From Dipteronia dyeriana (lineage: Eukaryota > Streptophyta > Magnoliopsida > Sapindales > Sapindaceae): a stretch of DNA of 64,000 nucleotides. The position numbers were made by a program, and so were the translations under genes. The stretch covers positions 20,532,501 to 20,596,500 of the forward strand of contig CM065295.1 of the NCBI GenBank assembly GCA_032871835.1, written 5' to 3'. This document shows positions 35,901-47,156 of the stretch, in pieces (the first letter of the stretch is position 1; every line of letters starts with the position of its first letter). The notes beneath the pieces are model-generated. The model was not told the origin of the DNA. It was given only the letters and a program-made list of their open reading frames with translations, and made no database searches.

Positions 35901-36941
35901 GGCAAATATGTCCTAAATTCACGCTATCAACAAACAAACCCAATCATTTTATCAAGACACAGAAATATATGTAATAAACTAGAGTCTAGGTATTTAATCA
36001 TGCAATAAACACCTAATCTAGAGAAAGAAGAACAATAAAAGATGCTCAATGAAGTTCTTACTTACCTAGTCATGAAACCAAGAACACTCATACTCATATG
36101 ATGAAGAATGATGCAAGATGGAGATAGGTTTTGGGTTTGGAGAGTTAAAGAAGCAAGCTTGGTGTTTTCTCTCTCAAAGGGAACTCTTTCTCTCACTAAG
36201 ATCTAGAAATTTGAAGTTCTAGGTCTAAATGGGAGAAAAGATAACATATATATAGGCACAAGCAAAGCGACAACATCGTTTACCCAGATCTGTGTAGTGC
36301 GCGGGTCCAGACCCGCGCACACTCACCCAATGCAGCACAAATGTCCATGCATTGGCCTCAACCAGAGAGATGTAAATCTCACCCAGTAAAATGTGCGGGA
36401 TTGCGTTGGTCTGGACCTGCGCAAGTGTCCGCGCATTGACTTGACACCGAGAGATTGAAATTCTCAATCTTCTCACTATACGGGTAGGGTACCCGTACAT
36501 AGACCCGCGCATTGCCCTGTTATGAATTTTTCAACTTGAAAAATCCACCACACCAAAACACACAATGAAAGCAAGGTAAGACAATGAAGAACATAAGCAT
36601 ACCAAGTCAAATATAACAATTCAAATGCTAGAAGAATGTGTGTGTATGTAAGAGCAACACATAATGCATGTCATTTCAAATGTAAAGATGTGATCAAAAT
36701 ATACATGCAAGAAGAGTTATCAAATCATAAAAGCACACATATAAAAACACAACATATATTAACAAGAATTATTCATGAGTTGTGAGTGTATGCAACTATT
36801 TCTTCAAAGCAAGCAATCACTTAGAATTTTACCTTTGGTGCTTCATCTCTTGAGGTCTTGAAAGCCTAAGGTACCTTTACATAAAAACCCAACATATGAT
36901 TTGTTCATGAAATAAACCAATCAATAAATGAGGATTTTACA
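32964..36941. mobile_element. Repetitive element E, copy 2, inside the hAT-like element
   Basis: It starts TGAAACAAATTATGGTGTG with GAGGGGGTGAATAG close by and ends GATTTTACA. It is collinear with copy 1 (6090-8165) after removal of the CopA LTR at 33229-35346, leaving about 1.86 kb. TG..CA ends and size favour a solo LTR; read on the minus strand it starts TGTAAAATCCTC. The flanks are T-rich (TTTTC / TTTCT), so the duplication is not conclusive. It has no coding sequence. Confidence 0.7.
33229..35346 (-). mobile_element. CopA solo LTR inside element E copy 2
   Basis: It starts TGTTGGAACCCCGTTCACCG and ends GGGCATAAACCCCAACA, with a perfect 5-base duplication TTACA on both sides (33224-33228, 35347-35351). 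The uninterrupted site is seen in element E copy 1 at about 6203 (GGTTACACC). This is the best preserved of the three CopA LTRs and the innermost layer of the nest. Confidence 0.95.
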
Positions 36942-37865
36942 TTTCTTTTAACCCACTCACCTCACCTGTCATCCACTCTCCCATTATCCATACCCATAAT
37001 TTTTTTTCATTTAAACAACCACCAAATTGCAGCTCAATCAAGCACTCAATTTAAAATCTATACAAATCTCTGACCTCTTTCCTTCAAGATGTCACTCAGA
37101 ACATCATATGTTTCTCAGTTTTTTTTCTTTTCTTAATCTCGATCTACACACTACACTTCTCAACTCTATCTTCTCATTCACAAAAGTCCTCAAAATTCTA
37201 TTGATTGGAATACTTCAACCTAATTTTTTTTGACCCACAAAAATCACGCCCAAAAGCAAACCGATTCATCTCTTTCTCTCTTTCGCCCAAAAGCGATCGT
37301 CTGTCGATCTCCAACGATAGAATGAAGCAGAGATCAGTCAGATCACTAGCGAGTTGATGTCGGGATAAAGAAGAGATCGACGTCTGTCGTTACTTAATCT
37401 TAGAAAGTGAGAAGTGAGATCTGAGAAAGAGATAGGTCAAAGATTCAAAAAGAGATGAGAGATTGAGAGATCAAAGAAAGAAAATAAAAAAAAAGAGATG
37501 TGAGATTCAAAGAGAGATAAGAGATTGAGTGATCGAAGAAAGAAAATAAAACGAGAAAGATGTGAGATGTCTGAAAAAGTGAGAGGTGAGAATTGAAGAA
37601 AGAAAGAAGAGATAAAGGCATAAAGCAAGTTAACGGGGGAAAATAAAAATTAAAAAATTGGTCTGGAACCGGAACTGAACTGTGGTTTCAGGTCGGGTTT
37701 TTTAGGGCTAACCGGAGCCGTGACCGGAATCGAACCTTAAGGCCCACGATTCTAGAACCGATTCCACAGTTTCAGTCACTGTTACGGTTCATTTCACATG
37801 GTTACGGTTATGTTTCAGTTCCACGATTCGAACCGAACCGAACCGTGGTCATGACTAGGTCTATC

Positions 37866-37947
37866 AATCAGATGAGTGGTGGATAGACTCTAGTGCTAAT
37901 ATCGTTATGATGGTTCTATTGAACGATAAAAAGCTTGTATAGTTGCC
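37866..37947 (+). pseudogene. CopC protease remnant
   Basis: DEWWIDSSANIV (from about 37873) is the Copia aspartic protease active-site region with Gly replaced by Ser (DSSA for DSGA). It ends with LLNDKKLV and a stop. Directly after it, at about 37948, the sequence is already reverse transcriptase, so the rest of protease and all of integrase are missing. Confidence 0.8.
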
Positions 37948-39293
37948 AAAGGGTTATACTCAGGTTGAAGTCATCGATTATCACGATACATTTGTACATG
38001 TTGCCAAATTAGTGATCGTTCGTCTCCTTCTTTCTATTGCTATAATAAAAAATTGGTCTCTACACTAACTTGATGTCAACAACGCTTTTCTCCAATGTGA
38101 TCTTAATAAAGAGGTTTATATGAAACTACCACCAGAATTCTCTCGTCAAGGGAAGTCTCGTGTATGTAAGTTAAATAAATCTTTTTATGATCTTAAACAA
38201 GCCTCTCGTCAATGGTTTTCCAAATTTACTACTACTCTCATTCGTCGAGTCTTTCAACAATCTATTTCGGACTATAGTCTTTTTACATATATCCGTGGCA
38301 ACATTTCTTTAGTTGTTCTCGTCTATGTCGACGACATTATCATCATTGGCAACAATGATGATGCCATTTCTGATCTCAAACATTTCCTCGTTCAGTCTTT
38401 TTCGTTAAAAGACCTTCGCGAACTTTAATATTTTTTGGGCATTGAAGTATCTCGTTCTAAGCAAGGGATATTTATGTGTCAACGAAAATATACTCTTGAG
38501 ATATTATCTGATCCTAGAATGACTGGTTCCAAACCATAGGATTTTCCAATGGAACAACGTCTTCGGCTGCGTTCGATGGACGACACTCATCTCCCTCAAC
38601 CAGATTTATATCGGTAACTCATTGGTCGTCTTCTTTTTCTAACTATGATACGACATGGTATTCAGTATGCAGTCAACACTCTCAATCAATTCATGCAATC
38701 TCCACATTCATTTCACCTTGATACTGCCAACCGAGTCTTGACTCTTGCGTTACCTCAAAGACTCCGTTAGTAAAGGCTTATTTCTTCCTGCATCCAGTTC
38801 GCTTGACATCGTTGTCTACGTCGACTCTGATTGGGTTAGTTGTCCCACTACTGGTCGCTCTACCACTGGTTATTTCACCATGTTGGGTTTTAGTCATATC
38901 TCTTGGAAAACAAAGAAACAACCAACAGTTTCTTGTTCTTCCGCAGAAGTTGAATATCGTTCACTCACTGCACTCACTTCTTAATTGCAATGGCTAAAAT
39001 CTTTTTTCTCAGATCTTGGTTTCGCTCATCCATAGACGATTTCAGTTCATTGTGATAGTCAAGCAACTATTCACATTGCCAACAACCCCGTCTTTCACGA
39101 ATGCACCAAACACATTGAAATCGACTGCCGCTTTGTTTGTGAGAAGATTTAAAATGGCCTCATTACTCCCTCTTACCTACGATCGCACGACCAAGTAGCA
39201 GACATTTTTACTAAACCATTTGGAGGTGACAATTACCGCCGACTACTTCATAAGTTGGGTGTCCTTGACATTTCAATCCCAACTCCAACTTAA
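37948..39293 (+). pseudogene. CopC reverse transcriptase and RNase H, with stops
   Basis: It starts inside the reverse transcriptase at KGYTQVEVIDYHDTF and continues [37 protein letters not shown] and the intact catalytic box [10 protein letters not shown] (about 38322-38351). LGIEVSRSKQGIFMCQRKYT, IGRLLFLTMIRHGIQYAVNT, RNase [38 protein letters not shown] and VADIFTKPFGG follow, ending LDISIPTPT and a stop. There are at least five in-frame stops or shifts (for example at 38426, 38537, 38982). It would be non-functional, though the YVDD site itself is preserved. Confidence 0.9.
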
Positions 39294-39300
39294 AGGGGGT
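39292..39300 (+). promoter_or_regulatory. Polypurine tract of CopC
   Basis: AAAGGGGGT overlaps the end of the pol stop codon and immediately precedes the TATTAGATGAATT start of the 3' LTR. Confidence 0.75.
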
Positions 39301-39621
39301 ATTAGATGAATTCGAACTCAAAAATAATATCTCAACCAAATATATTCGAATTCAAAAATATTATCTCAACCAAATAAACTTAAGCTTATTTAGTTTAATT
39401 AAAATTTTATCAGAGTCGGATATTATTTAGTTTTATTCATGTATTTTAAAACATTTAAGCTTTCCCTTTTTATCCTTAAAGCACTCTTTCATGTTAATAT
39501 ATATTGTTATCGGTGATCGATAAAAGTTAAGTGGAGAATTATAAAGAGAATTGTAATATATCATCTCCTACTTTCACTTTTAAGATAGATTGTATCGTAT
39601 ATATATTATTTAATTTTAACA
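39300..39621 (+). mobile_element. 3' LTR of CopC (~320 bp)
   Basis: It begins TATTAGATGAATTCG (TG changed to TA) after the polypurine tract and plausibly ends TTTAATTTTAACA. A ~36-base unit with AATTCGAA.TCAAAAAT..ATCTCAACCAAAT is tandemly repeated near its start. No 5' partner was found, so the right edge rests on the CA ending alone. Confidence 0.6.
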
Positions 39622-39942
39622 GGTCTTAACAATCGTATAATTATATTTCTCATAATATTTATTAATAATAATAATAGTAATATTAACTGAATAATTACTA
39701 TAATAATAAAAAAAATTATTACATGAATACATTTATTAGATAGATGTAATAAAAGGAGCAATAAATACTTTTCTTTTAACATTGTTCCTACCCAATTTCA
39801 TAACAAATAAATAAAAAATCAAACACAAAGTTAAAACTAACCAACTTCTTATAAATTTTGTGACTGAACCGACCAAAACTTGCCTGTGTGTGGGAGTGGG
39901 ACAAGTACGAAGACACCAAAATCAGTCAAAACAGCCAGAGGA
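39622..39942 (+). other. AT-rich spacer and 5' flank of the ATP23-like pseudogene
   Basis: From about 39805 the text matches the upstream region of the intact ATP23 gene (AATCAAACA.AAAGTTAAAAC, CCGACCAAAAC), so the duplicated block includes promoter sequence. Nothing else is visible. Confidence 0.55.
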
Positions 39943-41844
39943 ATGGCGGATCAACCCGCTTCGAACAGCTTCTCGTCCTCCGTCAACCGTGCCCGCACCG
40001 TAGAGAAGTGTCAAGACATGATTCAAAGAAGTCTCAGAAGTAATTCTCTCATTTGTCACTTCATTATTTTCTGATTAAATCCTCAATTCAGTTTTCAAGG
40101 GTTTTGGGTTTTGGGTTTTGAAACATTTCTCTTTTAGTAGGAATGATATATGGTTGAATTAAAAATCTACTTCAATTTGTTGATTTCTTTTGAGTAGCTC
40201 CAATGGTGAAATTTTTGAAGGAGCATTTGGAGAAATCTGGGTGTTCAATTGGTGACAATTTCATCAAGGCTGTTCATCGTAATAACAGTATTAGTGGCAG
40301 CTATCTTCGTGGTCGTGGGGTATTGACCTTTTGCTCTTATATATATATATTTATTTTTGATAAATAGACTTGAATACTTTTAAGGGATCATATTATCTTT
40401 AATCATTTGACGGGTTTTATTTAAAGTTCATTTACTTCTACAGATGAGTTCATTATAATCTATTGCACCGATTCGTCAATTTTGTATGCATGTTATTTAG
40501 ATAATAGTGTGTGGTAATCACATGAAAAACCAAGATGACGTCAACCAAGTTGTTATACATGAGCTCAGACATGCTTATGACGATTGTCGTGCTGCAAACT
40601 TGAATTGGAAAAATTGCGCTCATCATGCCTGCGGTGAGGTGAGGATCAATGTTGCAACTCAATGGTAGTCTTTTGTTTAATTTACTTTCCTTTGTGTCTG
40701 ATCCTTAGGTTGGTTTTTGCGCCTCTCTGTAATTTATGTAAAACAGATTCGTGCTGGCCATCTTAGTGGTGATTGCCACTACAAACGAGAATTGCTGCGG
40801 GGTTACATTAAGATAAGAGGCCATGAACCAGTGAGTTTCCGAATTTAGATATAAACTCTTAGCTGTTATTTATTTGTTTTTATTTTCCTCCATGAGATTA
40901 CAGATTACTATGCGCAGTTATGTTCCATTATCAATTCAGCAACATTTAGATGCTAAACTTCAATAATAATTGAAGACCTCCAACTTGATAATAGGCTTTG
41001 AATGGGTGGGAACAATTTATATGCTTTGGTTTCAGAAAAAAAATAAAAGGAATAGTAAAAAAGAAAAAATATTGGTCTCATGGTTTATTTCACCAAGTGC
41101 AAATTGGGGTACTTGTTTAGATGCTTGGGTTATTGCATGCAATGTTAAATGTTGACTTAGTGAGCAATTTGGATTCAGCATCATTGTATATTACCTGGAA
41201 TTTTAAACTGTTATTGTCATAATATTGTTAGAGAGCTAGCTGGATGCAGAGAGAATCATTGACCCTTCTTCAAATTCCCAACAAACCGAAAATTGGTTTG
41301 TAAAGCATGGAAAATTTTCGTTTTACCAAACTGCACTCTGAAAATGGAATTAAGCATGGAGAAAATAGATTTGTAAAGATCTTAAACCGCCTTACTAGAG
41401 CAATTACTTATTTACTTTTAAGTTTTAACAAAGGCTGATTGATTATGACTTATGAACAATCATGACTGATTATTGCAAAAAGCAGATGACAAACGTATAA
41501 CTTGCTTCCCCAAATTCAGCTAGAACAGGAAGCAAATGTTTCATAGTTGATGTGGTATCTAGGACGTCCATTATATGTCTCAAATTTTATGTCATCATAT
41601 ACTGCATATTTACGGCAATCTAATATATATTATTAATGTATTGTCTTCAAAATGCATGTACAACATACAATTTCTGGTCTCTATGTTCTTGACGCTGTCG
41701 AATTCAAGTAATAAAAAAATCTTGTTTGCACTCTTGACATTTTCAGGACTGTGTTAGAAGAAGAGTTATGTAATCGGTGATTGCTAATCCTTTCTGCCCA
41801 GAAGCAGTTGCAAAGTCTTCCATGGAAGCCGTCTGGGAGGTGGC
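39943..41844 (+). pseudogene. ATP23-like metalloprotease, truncated duplicate
   Basis: Exons at 39943-40039, 40198-40319, 40501-40638, 40747-40830 and from 41747 match the intact gene at 49473-52320 one for one, all with GT..AG junctions and preserved phase. The zinc-binding HEXXH is present as HELRH. In exon 5 the codon after RRRVM is TAA (41771-41773) where the intact gene has AAA, so the product would be 155 residues and lack the last ~40. Exon 5 homology then stops at about 41844 in a hAT element. Intron 4 is 916 bases, against 1787 in the partner. Up to the stop the frame is fully open, so a short protein with the metal site could still be made. I call it a pseudogene because the conserved C-terminus is lost, but expression is unknown. 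Confidence 0.88.
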
Positions 41845-44800
41845 CCGGCAGGCCGGCCCGCCTGGCACGCCAATCCGGCGTGCCAGGCCCGTCGGGCCGT
41901 TCGGGCAATTTTTTTTATTTTTTTTATTTTTTTTTCAAAAAGCCTCCAACGGCTGGAATTGATTTCTAGCCGTTGGAGGAATTTAAAATTACCAAAACCC
42001 CCCCTACAATATTTTAAATTACATTTCGACCCACAAATCAATTTCATTTTCCATCCATTTCATTTTCCATCAACTCTCTTTATCATTCTTTCAATATCTC
42101 ATTCTCTCAAATCTCAATCTCTAATATATTCTCCAATTCTCTAAACTTTTTCATTCATTTTGGTTATTACTCTCTCTACAAAATTCTCTACGTTTTCCAC
42201 CAACACACCAAATTTTAAAGGTACAATTTTGTTATTACTTTTGGTCTAACATATTCTCATAGTAAATTTATATGTTTATGTTTAGATTTGAGTTACTTAA
42301 TGAAAACATTATCTATTTAGTTAGTTAGTTTATCAATTTTTGGGCTTTAATGTTAATATTATTTGTTTAGTTTATTAAGATTTTTAAGTTTAGTAGTAAT
42401 TTTAATATTTGTTATTAATAAATTTAGAAAGTTAATTTGTATTACTGAAATTACTTTTTGTAATAAGTAAATGATGAATGTTAAGTGTAGTAATTACGTT
42501 TGATATTGTTTTTTTTTCATAAATTAAAATTTTTCATTTGTAGATTATGATAGTAAATTTAAGAGTAGTGGTTCAAATCATCAATTTTATGTTAGTATAT
42601 TATGTTAGTAAATTTATCAATTTTATTTGTAGTAGTGAACTAGTGAATTTAAAATTTTATGTTATTAGATTATGATTTTTTTTGTTTATTTAATTTGTTT
42701 TTTAAGTAAATAAATTATTGTAAGTGTCGTATTAGTTATAGTAATTATTGTTAGTAAATTAAGATTACTGTTAGTAAATATTGATTTTTAATTTGATTAT
42801 TAACTACTATAGTGCTCATATTTTTATTCAAATAATGGATCCTAACCAACAACATTATTTTCCGGACGGTTTGAATATGCTCAACGATGAATTTGATATT
42901 TCAGAACTGACCCATACTCAAGCGGGACCTTCTGGTTCCGGCGTTACACCAACATCACGTCCCAGAAAATTAACATCAGATGTGTGGCAATGTTTCAACA
43001 TAGTCCAAATGACACTCCCAAACGGGGCGTCTGGCCTCAGAGTTAAATGTAAGTTTTGCCATAAGAATTATGCTACAAGTACGGGGGGAACCGGACATTT
43101 GAGACGGCATATGCATAAATGTATGCCTGCACATGGACAAGTAGATACTACAACCCAGACACAGCTTCAACGGCACCCAGACGGGTCCGTTACGACGTGG
43201 CAGTTCGACGCCATGCACACTAGAGAGTGCTTGGCACGATACATTGCACAAACTGATCAACCGATCAATATTGGTGAGAGTCCATTTTATAAAGAATTAA
43301 TCACATCTGCATATAACCCCCAATATGAACCTGTTTCTAGAACCACCACTAGAAATGATTTGATACGATTGTTTGAAACCGAAAGGGATGACTTAGTTGC
43401 TGAAATATAGCATTTAAGTGTCTCTGTTGCATTAACTTCTGATATTTGGAATGCATGTTCCAAACAGGACTATTTATGTGTCACGAGACACTATTTAGAT
43501 TCTGATTGGAGGATAACAAAAAGAATTTTTGGTTTTCGTCCTATGGATTTTGCACATACCGCAGAAAACATTTTTAATGTCATAATGGAAGTTTTAGAAA
43601 CTTATGAAATCACGCATCGCATTCTTTCAATCACATTTGATATTGCATCTGCAACATACTAGCTCTATTGCATTGTTTGTTGCAAGAAATATCTCACAAG
43701 ATGGAGGTTATTTCTTCCATCAACGGTGTGCATGTCATATTATAAATTTAGTTGTACAGACTAGTTTAAAGCAGGTAAGCGACCAAATAGATCGCATCAG
43801 AGATGCCATTTCTTGGATTTACAGTTCTAATCCTAGATTCAGTGAATTCAAGAGACATTGTAAATTAAACGGTCTCAAATCCCGACGATTCCAAACTGAT
43901 ATGCCGGTAAGGTGGAACTCTACTTATTTAATGTTGCAAAATTGTTTGGAATATGATACAACCATTACATGTTTTTATAACATGAAATTGACCGAAACAG
44001 GATAACTTAGTCCAAAATTACTTTCCACAGACGATTGGTATGTGGTAAAGATTTTTGTTCAATTTTTAAAGATATTTTACAATGCCACTGTAACTCTTTC
44101 CGGGGTATATTACCCCACATCTTCCCAGGCAATCCATCAGATAGTGGAAATGTCTGAAATGTTAAACAGTTATAAAGAAGATGAACATCTAGGCGCTGCA
44201 GTTGTTGTCATGGAGACAAAGTTGAAAAAATATTGGGTTACATTCCCTTACTTTATGCCTTAAGTGCTATAATAGATCTCAGGGTTAAATTATCTGGTTT
44301 AGAAGTTTTGCTTGAGTTTATTGGTATTAATTTGTCAATAGATTATTCAGAACAAATTACTGACATTCGAACCAAGTTGTTCGAGATTTTTCATATTTAT
44401 GAGATCAGGTTTGGCAACATTGACATCCCCCAATCAACACGACCGGAGACAGAGCCGAAGCAAACAAGTTGGAGCCTTCTGAAACGAAGAAAAAAAAACA
44501 AATCAGCAAGTACTTCTTCAGGGCAAAGATCTAGCCCATCTTCTTGTACCGAACTTATTAGGTACCTTGAAACACAGTTCGATGCTGTTGAAGACAAGGA
44601 AGAGTTTGATTTGTTGTTATGGTGAAAGATCTATACGTACAGGTATCCAGTTCTGTCACACTTAGCACGTGACGTACTGGTTATTCCAGTGTCAACGGTG
44701 TCTTCAGAACAAGCTTTCAGCACCAGTGGACGCATAATTGAACCAAGAAGAAGTTGTTTGTCTCCAGAGATGGTGGAGGTATTAACATGCCTTCGGGATT

Positions 44801-45438
44801 TGGAGCATGCTAAAAAAAGGTTACAAAATCTAACTGTAGATAAAGAACTTAATCTAAATTTTGACAATCTATATATTGATGACCCTTCAAGTAGTGGCCA
44901 GGGCCAGAACTAGGTTATACTTTTATATATGTATTTATTATTTACTTGTAAGTTGTAAAACGGTTGCACATTTTTTCCCTTACCAAGTTTTTATCCTACT
45001 GGGTTTTTCTTGGTAAGGTTTTTAATGAGGCAATCATGTAGATATGTATTACTGAATTCCATAAGTGAAAAATAAATAAATAATTAAAAAATTGTTCGTT
45101 CTCTTTATTCATTTCAAATCCTAATAATTGTTCGTTCTTTTCATTCATTTTAAATTCTAAACCCTTAACCATAAACTATAAATCATAAACCCTATACCCT
45201 AAATCCAAAAAAACGTAATTTGGAAAAAAAAATGGACCAAAAAACTAACCCGCCAAGCCAGGCCCGTTAGGCCTGGCACGGCACGCAGGCACGGCCCGCC
45301 TGAGGCAGGCCGGCGTGCCGTGCCGGGCCTGCTTCTCTGGAAACAGGGCGGCCCGGCCCGGCCCGGCTCGGCCTGTTTCCAGAAATGGACTGGCCAGAGC
45401 GTCCCTAATGGGCCGGGCCAGTCCATTTTTACACCTTT
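41845..45438 (+). mobile_element. hAT transposon with BED-finger transposase, decayed, left end truncated
   Basis: The right end (reverse complement AAAGGTGTAAAAATGGACTG then GCCCGGCCC) fits plant hAT elements of the type that starts AGGGGTGTAAAAATGG. The left end reads AGGTGGCCCGGCAGGCCGG, lacking the GTAAAAATGGACT portion, so the terminal repeat is damaged. Subterminal parts are packed with GGCCCG/CGGGCC and GGCACGCC motifs (41845-41915 and 45240-45420), likely transposase binding sites. No 8-base duplication remains, and the rest of ATP23 exon 5 is not on the far side. An AT-rich 5' segment (42000-42834) precedes the transposase frame. Confidence 0.85.
42835..44913 (+). pseudogene. hAT transposase with BED zinc finger, multiply interrupted
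   Basis: From ATG at 42835 the frame encodes a BED-type zinc finger: VWQCFN then CKFC-x(16)-HLRRHMHKC, which binds DNA. The catalytic domain follows in pieces: LTSDIWNACSKQDYLCVTRH, after an in-frame stop at 43408-43410; FHQRCACHIINLVVQ and RWNSTYLML after a frameshift near 43660; further blocks to 44623. The C-terminal dimerisation domain (hATC) reads YPVLSHLARDVLVIPVSTVS then SSEQAFSTSGRI, to 44913. At least three stops and two frameshifts break it, so it cannot mobilise itself. Domain order matches plant hAT transposases. Confidence 0.92.
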
Positions 45439-45508
45439 ACTTGGACGTCGTCGCCTGTCGTCGAATTGCCTTGGTTGCGCTGCTTGGCTTTGCTATCTTC
45501 TCGTTCCC

Positions 45509-45511
<3 letters not shown>

Positions 45512-45552
<41 letters not shown>
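45512..45552. repeat. (CT)n microsatellite
   Basis: About 40 bases of pure CT, within a longer pyrimidine-rich stretch to about 45590. The Ser/Leu-rich frames crossing it are artefacts. Confidence 0.95.
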
Positions 45553-45560
<8 letters not shown>

Positions 45561-45789
45561 CTCTCTCCCCGTTCCTCTCTCTCTCCTTTATTCATTCATT
45601 GTTAAAAATATGTTTAAGGAATAATAAATGTTGAAATGTATCAATTTTGAGGGTTGATTAGGTTGAGATATAATATTTTGGATGATTTGGGACTGGATGT
45701 TGGAGTTTGGTTTGGAAAAAAATTGAAAGCTTGAAATCTTCGATAAACTTGAAATGTTTTACGAAAACTTGAAATCATATTTTAAATCT
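45553..45789. other. Spacer, no feature recognised
   Basis: Pyrimidine-rich at first, then AT-rich. Neither gene nor repeat partner was found. Confidence 0.35.
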
Positions 45790-46125
45790 TACTAGAAACT
45801 TGAAATCTTACCCTGAAACTTGTCAACATTTTAAGTTTTTACATAAGATTTCAAGTTTTCGAACCAGTGAAACTTGAAATCTTTTGAAAAAAACTTGATT
45901 GAAATCTTACTCAGAAATTTGTCAATATTTATTTGTCAATATTTTAAGTTTTTACATAAGATTTCAAGTTTACGAACCAATGAAACTTGAAATCTTCTGG
46001 AAAAAACTTGATTGAAATTTTATCTAGAAACTTGAAATCTTACTTAGAAACTTGTCAACATTTTAAGTTTTTATATAAGATTTCAAGTTTTCGAACCAGT
46101 GAACTTGAATTTTTCTGGAAAAAAA
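45790..46125. repeat. Three imperfect tandem units of ~105-135 bases
   Basis: Each unit contains AACTTGTCAACATTTTAAGT, then TTTTACATAAGATTTCAAGT, then TTTCGAACCAGTGAAACTTG and a GAAATCTT end. The units start near 45815, 45917 and 46046. The motif CTTGAAATCTTAC recurs between them. It is non-coding. Confidence 0.8.
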
Positions 46126-47148
46126 CGTGAAACTTTGTTTTATTCGATTCTTCACAAAAACATATAAAAGTGATGCAATAACATTAAAATCATGTTGAAA
46201 TAACTGTTTCGAACTCAATTAATTCACAAATTGAAGATATTATGCAACTTAAACCGATTTAGTACAAATCGAATTTTTTTCCTCACTCACTTCTTCAAAC
46301 TTTCAAACATACAAATCTTCAAATCTTCAAGAGCGATTCCATGATTCGGTGCTTTTTCTCCTCTAACAATGGTGTGATTGTGTTTGATTTGCAGGAAGCA
46401 AAGAGAAAAATGAAGAAGAATGCACAAAGAAGAAGAGTGCACAGAGAATAAGGTGTATAAAAAAATACACAACAAATTAGTAAATTATTTTAAGGGTATT
46501 TTAGTAATTTATGGATATATAATGAATTTTTTTAAAAAAAGTGATTATTAACGATTAAAATTTTGTATGTGGTTAAAAACGAATTTTCCATGTTAGATGT
46601 GGTCATTTTTAACAATTTTCACTATTTTTTATATCACATCATTGTTAATATTTGATATATATATCATTTTATCGTTTTAATTAAATTCAATTAATATATA
46701 ATAAATTTTAATTCATAAATTTTGTCATCATAAAATCTAGATCTTTAAAATGAGACTAATTTTGGATTTTTAATAATAACATATTAATAATATGAAAAGT
46801 TATCATTTTTAACTTGAAAAAAATAGAGGATAATTAGATTTGTTGGTGGGGAATAGGGGATTGAGTGCTTTCATTAAAATAATATAATTTTATTTCTAAT
46901 TAAAGAGTTTTTTTGGAAGGGTTATTCTTTTTTTACTCCTCAAATTGACACATAAATAAGTAAATAGACATTTTAGTGAAAAATAAAAAAACGATACTCT
47001 TATACTAATGTAAAACTATAATTTATGTGATTCTCGAGGTAATACTATTGAGAAAAATGTAAGTTGGTGCCTTCGTGGGTGCCTTTGTGGTTTCCTTAAA
47101 AGCAGCAAAGAAATAGCCAAATATATGAGGTTTGAGTAGATAAATGTA
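46126..47148. other. AT-rich intergenic DNA, no gene
   Basis: Short A/T tracts only. A 62-codon minus-strand frame near 46400 has no recognisable features. Confidence 0.4.
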
Positions 47149-47156
47149 TCTCTAAC

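Larger units (their letters stand above)
32801..37857. mobile_element. hAT-like non-autonomous element with 8-base duplication, inserted in CopC
   Basis: The ends TAGTCATGCACACGGTT and AACCGTGGTCATGACTA are inverted repeats. A perfect 8-base duplication GGTCTATC flanks it (32793-32800, 37858-37865), diagnostic of hAT-type insertion. The subterminal parts are rich in GGTTCGGTTCC / GGAACCGAACC motifs. The element's own sequence is only about 1.08 kb (32801-32963 plus 36942-37857); the rest is the nested element E. The 36942-37650 interior is CT/GA-rich and non-coding. A related element sits at 47157-47998. Confidence 0.88.

Noticed and set aside
37027..37628. Possible small gene inside the hAT-like element
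   Set aside because: The CT/GA-rich interior gives frames without any domain; it resembles the non-coding interior of the related element at 47157-47998.
41777..42047. Frames continuing past the pseudogene stop (VARQAGPPGTP and similar) as a gene-transposon fusion protein
   Set aside because: They read hAT subterminal repeats after the TAA at 41771; they would need an independent start and show no conserved domain.
45199..45634. Overlapping frames with repeated Ala/Arg/Pro and Ser/Leu runs
   Set aside because: They come from GGCCCG subterminal motifs of the hAT element and the following (CT)n run.
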